27,253 nt of DNA from Glomus cerebriforme. Taxonomy: Eukaryota; Glomeromycota; Glomeromycetes; Glomerales; Glomeraceae. The position numbers and the translations under genes were made by a program. The number at the start of each line of letters is the position of its first letter. Positions within the stretch are counted from its first letter, which is position 1. Under the pieces are notes generated by a model. The model was given only the letters and a program-made list of their open reading frames with translations. It did not search any database and was not told the DNA's origin. The stretch covers positions 10,344-37,596 of the forward strand of contig QKYT01000951.1 in NCBI GenBank assembly GCA_003550305.1, given 5' to 3'. Below, piece by piece: positions 8,832-18,766 of this stretch.

Positions 8832-8880
8832 TTGAGGTAAGGTGATTGATAAAGGAAAAAAATCAGGCTATCTACCAATT
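8832..8880 (+). promoter_or_regulatory. Conserved upstream block, Hsp20 copy 3
   Basis: GAGGTAAGGTGATT followed by GGCTATCTACCA matches the block at 7583-7640 before copy 2. Confidence 0.45.
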
Positions 8881-8987
8881 ATTTCATAGTTGAATTTTAA
8901 TATACTTAAGTTTAAAAAAAAATAATTTATGATATAAATTAAAATTTTACCTACTAGAAAACGCATGTTATTATTAACATATGATAT

Positions 8988-9002
8988 TATTCACTAGAAA
9001 TT
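8988..9002 (+). promoter_or_regulatory. 15-bp promoter block shared with Hsp20 copy 1
   Basis: TATTCACTAGAAATT is identical to 4299-4313 and is followed in both places by GGGAAAA two bases later. The GAA triplets could be part of a degenerate heat shock element. Confidence 0.5.
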
Positions 9003-9048
9003 ATGGGAAAACAAATGAAAAAAAAAAAATTGGTGAATTTCTTACAAG

Positions 9049-9056
9049 TATAAATT
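9049..9056 (+). promoter_or_regulatory. TATA box of Hsp20 copy 3
   Basis: TATAAATT lies in the context AAGTATAAATTCATCTTGAATT, aligning with the TATA regions of the other two copies, 57-64 bp before the start codon. Confidence 0.6.
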
Positions 9057-9112
9057 CATCTTGAATTCGACGTCCCAAAAAGCAATTTGAATTTTATTAA
9101 ATAAAAACAAAA

Positions 9113-9296
9113 ATGTCTCTTATCAGAAGAAATTTAGACGTTTTGGACGACAACTTTTTCGATAATTTCATGAGAGATTTGAACTTATTTAGACGTGGTA
9201 ATATTCGTACCGGCTGGGCTCCTTCATTGGACGTTCTCGAAACCGAGGACGAATTTATTGTCGATGCCGAATTACCTGTATGTTATTTATTTATTT

Positions 9297-9373
<77 letters not shown>

Positions 9374-9672
9374 ATAAATCTAACGATATTCCATATTATT
9401 TTTTTATTAATTTATAGGGATTAAATAAGGACGACATTAATATCGATATTCATGACAACATTCTTACAATCTCTGGTGAAACCAAAAAAGAACAAAGATT
9501 TCAAGATGAAAATGTATTTTTCAGGGAACGCCACTTTGGTTCCTTTAATCGTGGTATTGCTTTACCTCCAAATTTAAATACTGATGACGTTACTGCCACA
9601 TTTGAAAATGGTCTTCTTGAAATGAAATTCCCCAAGACCGAACTTAGTGGCAGGAAAATTAAAATTCAATAA
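9113..9672 (+). CDS. Small heat shock protein (Hsp20 family), copy 3, diverged
   Basis: The exons are 9113-9277 and 9418-9672, with a 140-bp GT-AG intron at the conserved ELP/G junction that contains a 67-base T run. The product is 139 residues. It keeps FFDNFMRDL in the arm, the alpha-crystallin core, the signature ATFENGLLEMKFPK, and a C-terminal KIKIQ. It is the most diverged of the three: the VQERRYGSF of the others is FRERHFGSF here, VKGDDV is LNTDDV, and the arm has WAPSLDVLETEDE. The chaperone fold should be intact, but substrate preference or oligomer contacts may differ. Its upstream heat shock element is poorer than in copy 1, so expression may also differ. Confidence 0.92.
9303..9369 (+). 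repeat. 67-base T homopolymer inside the Hsp20 copy 3 intron
   Basis: This is an uninterrupted T run between the donor GTATGT and the acceptor TTTATAG. It lies in the pyrimidine-tract region of the intron. The true length in the organism is uncertain because such runs are hard to sequence. Confidence 0.9.
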
Positions 9673-10424
9673 GGATTAACCATAAAAATGTAATGAAGTA
9701 GTAATTTCCTTTTTACCATTATTATCCCCTCCTTTCCTACTGTTACTCCTATTATATACGATACTGCTTCATACTTACAATATTTTTAAACCTTCTTTTT
9801 ATTATATATATTTTACTATACAAATTTTATATGGTTAAAAAAGTTTAAGCACGTGTATTAAATATTATTATCATTCATTATTGTAAATAAAATTGAAAAA
9901 TTTTAAAGTGTGTAAGAGTTCCTGTTGATAAAATATAAATTTTATAATTTTTTTTTTTTTGATACCTTTAATGATTGTTTGTATACGAGGAGTGATGTTT
10001 TAACGCTCCATGCGTGTAAATTAGTGTCAGTCCACGAAATTCTTAATATTCCGCATTACGACACAATAAGTCACAACCAAATACTCTAATAGAAATTTAT
10101 TTGAAATAATAAATTTTGTTCTTCCTAATTAAAATATAAAGAAATGATTGTAATTTTAATTCTAAATAAAAGAATAATTTACCGTACATAATAATTTTAT
10201 TTCACGTGATTTCTTATTTTCTTTACGAAAAAAAATTGTAAATTTTTTAACTTACAAATTATAATTGTATTTAAAAACTTTTTGTTTGTAGAGTTTCTTA
10301 AAAGAATTACTTCTAGAATTCGATTTATAAATATTTTTAAAAATTATCACCGAATAATTTTAAATTCTTGAAATTACTAAATTTGTTGCAAAAGTGGGTT
10401 ACAAGTTACAACAGAATTCCACGA
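9673..10424. other. Intergenic DNA between Hsp20 copy 3 and kinase copy A
   Basis: The DNA is AT-rich with no supported reading frame. AATAAA near 9886-9891 could be the polyadenylation signal of Hsp20 copy 3. Confidence 0.5.
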
Positions 10425-10449
10425 ACCCGTTCTTGCCGATCAAGCCTTA
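10425..10449 (+). promoter_or_regulatory. Upstream block conserved between the two kinase copies
   Basis: ACCCGTTCTTGCCGATCAAG and the following CCTTA recur, with one base missing, on the other strand at 27158-27135, upstream of copy B. The block lies 180-210 bp before the copy A start codon. It marks either the retained edge of the duplicated segment or a conserved promoter element. Confidence 0.5.
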
Positions 10450-10631
10450 TCAAACTAAGCAAAACGGAATTCCATATCCGCCGATTTGCAGAATGCATAT
10501 AAATTGTTGGAGAATTTCCCATCAATTATTAAAATATCACTTGCAATTTTGCATTTCGGTAAAATAGAGAAATTGTTAATATTATATTTGAATTAAATCC
10601 ATATTATTTTATTAAATCATTCTATAATAAT

Positions 10632-13156
10632 ATGGAATCCACAAATACAAATGAGAATTCTTTTGACCCAACACCAAGATTAAAATCTAGTCCGATACCA
10701 ATTAACTTCGTTCCATTTAATGAAGATGATGAATGCTTTTATTGTAACGAATCATACTCTTTCACGGAATCGTTCCAAAAATACTGTAAAAATTGCTTCT
10801 TACAATATGTTAACGATATAACTGACAATAATACATACTTGGATGTACTTATAGGCACAAGTGAGGCTTACGTATGTCAAGAACATGCAAAAATTAGAAA
10901 TGGAAAGTTTATTGTACGTAATATTAAAGAGTGGTGTAATGATTGTTCATTTATTTTATGTTTTAAGCAAATGACCAATTTCCATTATCCCTATTATCGC
11001 CTCATAAAACATATTACTTCTTGCACATTATGCGGAAAATTTGTATCAGTTGACGAGAGATTCAAATTATGTTCAAATTGTTATCTACTTTCTTCCGGAT
11101 GGACAAATTCATTAAATGAAAAACCTATTCCGTGTCTCTATTTACCATGGTGGGATATTTCTTATCAATGTTTAGTCTGTTGTAATCATAATTTGGATTT
11201 GATATCCGATTGTCAAAAATGGTGTACACGTTGTTATATTGCTTATTCTGGATGTAGATATTGTTTAACAACCAATATTATTTTTGGATTATCAGATCAA
11301 TCACAGTGTAGAAAATGCAGAAGGATATTAGTTATTTCTATTGATATAAAGAATATCACAAGTGGAAATAGTGATATAGATGCGTTGCTTCACGATTCAA
11401 GATTTAATATTATTAATGATATAAGTAGTATTGATGTAACTAACCCATTAAATGTTTATCATTTTATTAAATATAATGTTCTTGAATCATTAATGGAATG
11501 GATTCCATATTCTCGAATTAGAAATCTAGAAGAATTATCGGAAGGAGGGTTTGGTATTATATATAAAGCAAATTGGTTGACAAGAGAAAATATTGTTGCT
11601 GTAAAAAAGCTTAAGAATTCGCAAAAAATTAGTAAGGAGTTTTTAAATGAGGTAGTATATTTCAAATTTAACTTATCTTTAAAAACAATTTCTTCATTAT
11701 TTAATTATTCTATCTTTAAAATAATTGTAGTTAAAATCACATTATCAATGTCGTAGCGATTATGTCCTTCGATGTTACGGAGTTACAAAAGATCCTAATT
11801 CAGATGAATATATGTTAATAATGCAATATGCAAAAGAAGGAAGTTTATTCGATTATTTGCAAAAAAATTTTGTAAATATTAATTGGGTGGGGAAAATGAA
11901 AATTCTTTTTTATATTTCAAATGGGTATTTATATTTAAAAGTATTCATATTATTTGTTATTTAATTTATAATTTTAAATTTGCTTTTGTTTTATTAGACT
12001 TAAAGACATTCATTATGCAAATTTAATACATCGTGATTTTCATAGCGGAAATATACTATTGGGAGTGAATATTAATCAAGATTGTCGTATTGGAGATTTG
12101 GGATTATCACAACCTGCAAATAAAACTTCGTTAAATAATGAAATCTATGGAGTAATACCTTATGTTGCACCTGAAATATTTACTGGTATTACGTTTTCAA
12201 AAGCATCTGATGTTTATAGTTTGGGTATGATTATGTGGGAATGTACAACAGGTTGTAAACCTTTTTCTGATGTCGAACATGATATTGAACTTATTTATAA
12301 TATTCTTAACGGAAAACGTCCTGAAATTACAAAAGATACTCCCGGGTGTTTTGCTACTTTAATAACAAGATGTTGGAGTCCTGATCCTATGAAAAGACCA
12401 GATATTGCTGAAATTTATGAAGCATTTAGATATTGGTATATTAGAAATGGAGATGAATACCAGTTTAGGCAAGCTGAGAGAAAAAGGTTGGAGTTAATAC
12501 AATTAAAACTTCTTGGACCGGAATTTACTGAAAAACATCCAAAAGCAATAAATACAAGTAGATCATTAAGTTCTTTGATTTCTAAAGTTTCATCAATCAA
12601 CTCTACAGTATCGTTAAATACAAAAAAAGGTATGCAAACTAATTTTTATTTATTGATAAGACTAAATACGTGTTAAACTAAAATTATGATGTTATTAAAT
12701 ATCTTGGAAGAGATTAAGTATATCATAAAAAAATGCGCTAAGTCACTAACTTTTTTTATATTTGTATAGTAGAGTATATTTCAAGAGAATATGAACTTGA
12801 TATAAACAACGTGCAAAGGTAAATAATATTTAATATTAAAATTGTTCTTTATCAAACATTTAAGTTTTGTGATTATTTTATTAGTTCATCTTCGACAAAT
12901 GGGAGTTCGCCTTTAAATGCTCAACATTCAGGTGCAATTTATACCAGTAAGCCATTAAGTTCGTTTATTTCAACTGTAAATGTCTCAAGAAAACGTAAGA
13001 TTGAAGGATTAGACAATGATACTCAGGATAATGGTAAATACTTTATATACTGTATATATTCAATTTTATTTTTAATTAATAATTATAAAATTCTATTTTA
13101 AAATAGAAGAATACATTAAAGCTGATGATGTTTTTATGGCACGACATAAAAGTTAA
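10632..13156 (+). CDS. CxxC-array protein kinase, TKL-like, copy A (six exons)
   Basis: The exons are 10632-11651, 11731-11924, 11998-12629, 12770-12818, 12885-13033 and 13107-13156. All introns are GT-AG and all phases fit, giving 697 residues. Residues 35-229 carry repeated CxxC pairs (CFYC, CKNC, CNDC, CTLC, CSNC, CLVC, CTRC, CRYC, CRKC), suggesting several zinc-binding knuckles. The kinase domain spans about 297-552: glycine loop EGGFG at 304-308, VAVK lysine 325, a likely helix-C glutamate near 340, HRDFHSGN at 416-423, DLG at 438-440 in place of DFG, APE at 462-464 and KRPD at 537-540. A Ser/Thr-rich tail follows, with a basic SRKRK patch. Catalysis is plausible, since the lysine, HRD Asp and metal-binding Asp are present. 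The ligand of the Cys array and the substrate are unknown. A diverged copy lies inverted at 24367-26989. Confidence 0.88.
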
Positions 13157-14052
13157 TCTAAATTTACAAGATCTGTGTGGCATTAAGATTTTTGTATATT
13201 TCTGGACACTTTGTTGGTGATAATAGAATTTTAAATTGGTATTCTTTGGGTTTGTAAGGCGAAATTTCCACTTTCTTCGTAATTCTATTGTAAAATTTAA
13301 TGCTAGATCATGTAGTTTTTATCTGTTAATAAGTTTCTACAAATTAAATAAAGTTAATTCTATTATTTTTCTATAATTTATAAGTAACATAAAAAAATAT
13401 ATATATATATACTATACATATAAATATTTAAATATAAAGGTCAGCTTTTTTCATCATAAATTTAATGTATGAGGATGGCTTCATAAACGGAAGAAAATAA
13501 ACAATAAAATATTATAAATATTTATGCATCCAATTGAACATTCGGTCAAAGATTATGTATTTTGCTCTACCATTAATTATACATTTATTATTACTATTAA
13601 TCTAATACACCAATTTTTAGCTTTTAAATGAAATTAAAGTAAAAAAACCAATTGTCTCAATCAACTAATAAAAATATGTAAAAAGTAATTCGAATACATT
13701 GTATAGAAATGAAAAGATGAAATATTCGAGATAGCTATCAATATTATTTACTAAAATATAAAAGTTAAAGTCTTTACAATCTTTAAAAAAGCTCATCATT
13801 CAAATTCTTATTAAAAACAACGTTTAAAGAAGTCAAAGTTGATCTACTTGTCCAACACACAAATCTTCAAAACGTCTTGTAATAGAAATGATTTTGAGAA
13901 TCATTTTTTTAAAAAAATGTAATAAACTTAACTGTTGGGGGACAAGTTTTCTATCTTGGATGTCTTGTACTGAAATCAAAACCCGCGTGATCTAAAAAAA
14001 ACCAAAAAAAATAGCCACATCCCCTAAATTAACCAAAAAAATGATAAATATT
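13157..14052. other. 3' flank of kinase copy A, no gene seen
   Basis: Up to about 13474 the sequence still resembles the 3' flank of copy B: 13439-13474 matches 24212-24177 on the other strand at 33 of 36 bases. A TA microsatellite lies near 13398-13411. Beyond 13500 nothing is recognisable. Confidence 0.55.
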
Positions 14053-14132
14053 AGTTATTTGATAGGGATGTTAGAATATCACCGAACTGCGAAGCAGCTC
14101 GGATGATATTTTAACACCCCTATCAAATAGCT
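14053..14132. repeat. 80-bp foldback with a 38-bp near-continuous stem
   Basis: The left arm, starting AGTTATTTGATAGGGATG, pairs with the right arm ending CATCCCTATCAAATAGCT-like sequence through to a GAA loop (CTGC-gaa-GCAG). Counting along the stem there is one single-base bulge and four non-Watson-Crick positions, two of which would be G-U pairs in RNA. It may be a tiny foldback MITE or, if transcribed, a small-RNA precursor. The GC-bearing centre is unlike its flanks. Confidence 0.7.
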
Positions 14133-15026
14133 GTATTATTCTGCAGCTACCCATGATCATGCTCTGGCTTTTCGTGACGCGCCCTTTTACTTTTTTCTTT
14201 ATTCCTTTTTACTTATATTCATATAAAATGCCACAAACAAGTTCAAGAAAGAATGTATAATTTACTTTAAATATTTACATGGTGATTTTTTTCTTTATTA
14301 TAATATTTCACATTATTTTAGAAATAACGTCAAAAATATCAATAATAATTATGCAATTGTAGTTTATTTATAGCTTAATAAAAAAATATCAGCACAGTGA
14401 TCCTATTTGGCTGTAGGATAATTAATAGTAACCAGACTGCCCGATCAACAATTTCTAACTATAAAAACATGAGGCGCAGAGCCGCAGGCAAGTCACGCGT
14501 CGCACACGGGCTATTCTACGGTACAAATTTTTTTAATTATAGAAGATTGGATCAGATCTAGCTCAAATCCGATCTGATTCCACGTTTACTAATGGTCGCG
14601 CATGATTTTCCATAGTGATATTTTTTAAAAAACCATGTAATTATCAAAAGCCGATCATTTCAATATTTTATTAATTACCGATTATACTCGTTAATTTTTA
14701 TTATTTATATTACAAATAAAAAAATAAATATTGTTACATGTTAAAATTTAAAGGTTGTATTATTAAAATGACAATTATTAAGAATATGAAATTTCCTATC
14801 GTTATCATTAGAAGATTCCGGTGTAGATTAACTGTTAAAAATTTCTGATTCTTGCTGCTTTTTATTGTTACATTTTTGAAACATTTTAATAATGAAAGAT
14901 AAAGAAAAGTTTTTATTGTAGAGAGAGAGAGATTAATAATAAAATAGACTTTTAATGATGAAATAGGATGATGAAATAGATTTTAATAGTAAAATAGCCT
15001 AAATAAGCTTAGCGACCATTAGCAAA
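14133..15026. other. Intergenic DNA with a short GC-rich patch
   Basis: No gene is supported. A GC-rich patch at about 14469-14510 (AGGCGCAGAGCCGCAGGC followed by a CACGCGTCGCAC sequence) interrupts the AT-rich background. It shares ACGCGTCGCAC with the repeat at 512-522 near the window start, so it is probably part of a dispersed repeat. Confidence 0.45.
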
Positions 15027-15302
15027 CATGGGATAAAAACAGTAATCCCCTGTCGCACTAAGTGTCACTCATGATTGCCTTCAATCTAATTTTTGCATGT
15101 GATCAGCTAACCGGGAATTTACATTCACTTATTCCTCAGTCTCATATAGACAGCCGGGAAATCACTAATTTTATAAGAACTGTTTAAAATGTCTTATAAT
15201 AACTTAAAAAATAATGTAAAAAAAAGGTTAAAATAGTTAATCATGTAAAGTCACATGTTATTTAATGAGTGACGCTCTGGGGGATTACCCATTTATTTCA
15301 TG
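15027..15302. mobile_element. Candidate MITE with GTAATCCCC ends
   Basis: The left end CATGGGATAAAAACAGTAAT plus CCCC and the reverse complement of the right end, CATGAAATAAATGGGTAATC plus CCC, form an imperfect inverted repeat. TCACTCAT recurs just inside both ends. The 276-bp block has no coding capacity. The right edge overlaps a perfect 16-bp palindrome, TTATTTCATGAAATAA (15293-15308). A target duplication was not resolved. Confidence 0.5.
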
Positions 15303-15813
15303 AAATAACTATTACAGTACTTATTATATAAAATACAATACCAATTATAATAAAAATAAAAGAATATATTTGTCTACTAATTGATCACTCGTGATACTAC
15401 ACGTCGATATTTTACTGGAGTTTAATTTTCTAGGAAAATATCAATATTATGTAACACCAGGATATCATTTGAAAATCGTACCTCAAATTATTTATCAATT
15501 TTACTTGGAATTTACATTGTTGCAAAAAAATAAATAAATATATATAATATATACTGTATTTTTAATCATTAATCATGAGTGTTAACGTCCATGAATATAT
15601 TAGTTATTTCGCGGGGAACCGTGAATATCACGGTGCTATTACTGTACATACATCACTTCATTTATCTGACAATTTAGTTATCATTGAGTGACCTTCTAGT
15701 TGACCTTCTTCTTTAATTAAATTGATTAAATTGGCTTATATTAATAAAAAACACTTTTTTTTTAGCTTACAAGAAAACACAGAGTTGAAAGTTTTTTTTA
15801 AAGAAATAAAAAA
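15303..15813. other. Intergenic DNA with a small palindrome
   Basis: The stretch is AT-rich with no gene. A perfect hairpin, ACCGTGA-ata-TCACGGT, lies at 15618-15634 and could be a dimeric protein-binding site or part of a decayed repeat. Confidence 0.45.
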
Positions 15814-17235
15814 ATGAATACATTATCAACTATCCAATTATATATCTTAAATCAGCTTTAAAACAACGTCAGACTGTCTTACGGCAAAGTACAGCAAATG
15901 ATCCAAACAATTTATCACAATTTCAAAAAAATGTTTTTTTAGCACTTGAAAAAATCAATAATTACATAGTAACAGGACCTTCCACTTTGACATTTAAAGA
16001 GTCTCAGCAAGTTTATGCTGAAATACTGTTTATATCACAGTATCTAGGTATAAGATGTGTTCTTGAAACAATATAATTGGATTTACTGATCAATGCAAAA
16101 ACCTTCATCTTGAATTTATGTTGAATGATTTCATAGATGAGGGTTTATTAGAATTTTTTTATGTATAAATTTTTTACTTCCAGATGTTTAATAAGTAAAT
16201 TAATTCAGTGGAAAATTTTTCATTCCATGATTGGAAAAGAAGTAAATTTATGTGAAATTATAAATTCTATAAGAAAAACAATTGGTACTTTTCTACTATT
16301 AGATTGCCCTTTATGGCCAACAATGATCTGTATAATTTCTGATAGTCAACAAAATTGTTAGATATTACAACCAGCCCAGGTGTATATCCTGAATACAACC
16401 AGTTTTTCAAAATTCAGAGGATTATCAAAGCACCTCCATTATATGTTGATCAGGAATTTAAATATTTTCCACTTCAAAATGAACAAATTTTAACCAATAA
16501 GGCTTGTATCTGCTAAAAGAATCAACTGTGTGGCTATTTCTTTGAAAAAATCATTGCTGCATACACTGAAATTCCATTCTGAAGGAAGTATAATTCATGA
16601 TCATTACATTAACTACACCTATTGATCTCACAGACAATCCTCAAAGCATAATGGACTGGCAATCTGTGTTAGTAATTGGCAAAATTAAACCTTGTAAACG
16701 ATATAAATATATATATGATTTTAACTATGAAGAAATTGGTGATACTACTAAGCAATGACTGAATATTTTATCATGTGTAATTGTGCTGAAAGTGAAGGTA
16801 GTATTCACCTAGTAGTTCCACAAACTACATAAACTAAAAGTGAATTACAGAAATATACAGATCCAATTGTAGATTTTTTTTGAAAATAGAGAATACCTAA
16901 TTTTTATTGGAATTAATTTATTTGCAAATTTTTTTCGTATATTAAGAGATTAAGCAATAATTGTGCAGTATATCATCTGTATAGATATCACCTGAAAAGG
17001 TTCTCTTGTAAAATGTGATTAAAATTGAAAATTTCTTATAGTTTATGTTGGTGGGAATAATATATAAATAAATGAAATATACTGGTGTGAATTGTTGGAT
17101 TTGCTAAAAATAATGTAGATGGCTATATAGACAGCAAAAAATTAGAATTGGATTGTATAGATTAGTGGGGAGAAATTCTTGTTTTATGGGTTAGGGTCCA
17201 AGAAATTCATCTCATTATTCCTCTGAAAAATAATA
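15814..17235 (+). pseudogene. Decayed protein-coding gene of unknown family
   Basis: Coding-like segments follow one another on the plus strand but change frame and are cut by stops. After an ATG at 15814 come a stretch with QSTANDPNNLSQFQKNVFLA and TFKESQQVYAEILFISQYLG, then FTDQCKNLHLEFMLNDFIDE, then TTSPGVYPEYNQFFKIQRII near 16365, then LTTPIDLTDNPQSIMDWQSV near 16610, and lastly YIDSKKLELDCID near 17120. The balanced amino acid composition contrasts with the Ile/Lys/Phe/Asn-rich junk translations nearby. No domain is recognised. It could be a broken cellular gene or the coding part of a dead mobile element. It converges on the minus-strand remnant at 17636-18108. Confidence 0.5.
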
Positions 17236-17635
17236 AAATACACATCTTTTTAATCTTTATGCTTGGAAAAATAAAAATTAAAAGAAACGAAAAAAAATCA
17301 ACTCACTTTGCTATACTACAATTGTTATAATAGCATTATTAATTTTTAATAAAGATAGTATTTATAGTTAGAGCTTCACAGAACATAAAAATATTGTAAC
17401 AAAAATACTGAGACTTAGTATTTATTTACAATGAAAAAAATCAGAAGCAACTAATAATTCATGAGATACAATTATGATCTACTAATTCTATTCTGTATTC
17501 ATACAGTATTATAGAAAAATTGAATTAAAAGAAAAAACTTACATATAAATATTTGTTTGATAAGAAGCAAAATTATATGTTTTCAAAACATATTTCAGTA
17601 ATTAGTATTTTGAAATATATCAGAGCTTCTTACGC
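17236..17635. other. AT-rich gap between two convergent gene remnants
   Basis: No coding-like stretch or repeat is visible. Confidence 0.45.
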
Positions 17636-18108
17636 CTATATCTTTGTAATTATACAAACTTTTAGCGGATCATCATCCAAAGATATGTATAATTTACCAC
17701 TACCACCCAAATACATCAGTGCATCAGAGTCTTCTATACTAATGCAAGTCTCCTTTAACTCTTCAGTCTTCCCCATAAATATCATATGATATTGATTCTA
17801 AGAGAAAAAACCCTCGCGCGTAACCAATTTCATCAACATCTAATGGAATCTGAGCATATTGTTACTTTGCGCAAAGTTCCCTAATTTTTGATTCCTTTTC
17901 ATCATCTGACTCTAGTAATTCAAGTTCAAGCTGATGAAATTGGTTAAGTGCCTCAATATCACGATCACTAAACCTGCCAGCATCGTTTCCTTTTCTCCAA
18001 AAATCATCGGTATACATTCGTGGAGCTGGTAGCAGATTAGTGAACAAATAACTTTTAGATTTATCACTATTGCTTGGGATGTGTCTGTCCCATTTTTTTC
18101 ATGAAGAG
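17636..18108 (-). pseudogene. Decayed coding region of unknown family, acidic
   Basis: Reading from about 18108 down, the minus strand encodes WDRHIPSNSDKSKSYLF, then an open 61-codon stretch (18047-17862) with PAPRMYTDDFWRKGNDAGRF and LNQFHQLELELLESDDEKE. After a stop the same frame continues with IPLDVDEIGYARGFFLLESI, and a frameshift leads into ETCISIEDSDALMYLGGSGK, ending at a TAG at 17638-17636. The composition is clearly protein-like. At least one stop and one frameshift break it. No family is recognised. It may be the 3' part of a gene whose 5' part has decayed beyond recognition. Confidence 0.45.
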
Positions 18109-18430
18109 ACTTTTCTAGTCAAAATGATATTACCATATATAAATATTACTCATTGTTGTCTAAAAGTAAATATTTTGTGATACGTCATTGTATAACACTA
18201 TCATACATAACAATATAAAAAATTTTATGTTGCACTAAATCACTGATCTTTAAACTAAGCGCCAAGAAATATACAATTTATCTTAAGTATTTATCACTTT
18301 ATTTGATGACAGCAATAGTATATAGAATTGATAACCAAATATGGAATTTAATTTGCCACATAATATATTAACATTTCCTTATGGTAACAAATTTCAATGT
18401 AAATAATTGCTCAGTAACAGTAATCTATAA

Positions 18431-18766
18431 TGTTCTTATTTTAGAAAAACATTATTTATATGTAAACCGGAATGGATACCAAGATATCATTTAACTGATG
18501 TTGGATTATTACAGACTCATTTATTCTACTATTTTGTTGTTAGATTGGAAGGAATAAAGGTGAAATTTCTAAAGTTGCTCGTGAAATTTTCAAAATGTTT
18601 AGCTTCACAAGAATTAAAAAATACCGATTGTTTGAAAGTATTGAAATCAAAAAATTTTCACCTTTTTTTCATGGATAAAATTTTTTACAGCGAATATTTT
18701 CTAGAAATTGCCTTTTTTTTGAAAAAAAAGTTAATATTATTTATTTTAGATGATTCTCAAACATAA
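18431..18766 (+). other. Open stretch of about 110 codons, doubtful exon
   Basis: The frame is open from just after a TAA at 18428-18430 to the stop at 18764-18766. It starts with a plausible segment, KPEWIPRYHLTDVGLLQTHL, and then becomes Lys/Phe/Leu-rich. TTTTAG at 18439-18444 could be a splice acceptor. The first third looks protein-like, the rest does not. It is possibly an exon remnant related to the neighbouring decayed genes. Confidence 0.2.

Noticed and set aside
11459..11665. Antisense frames in the kinase copies (also 12415-12600, 24769-25050 and 25840-26040)
   Set aside because: Each is the complement of a kinase exon that carries the conserved motifs on the other strand.
16161..16361. 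66-codon plus-strand frame taken as a gene
   Set aside because: It lies inside the decayed gene at 15814-17235, and the protein-like signal is in other frames on both sides.
17553..17789. 78-codon plus-strand frame
   Set aside because: It is opposite the minus-strand remnant, whose translation is more protein-like.
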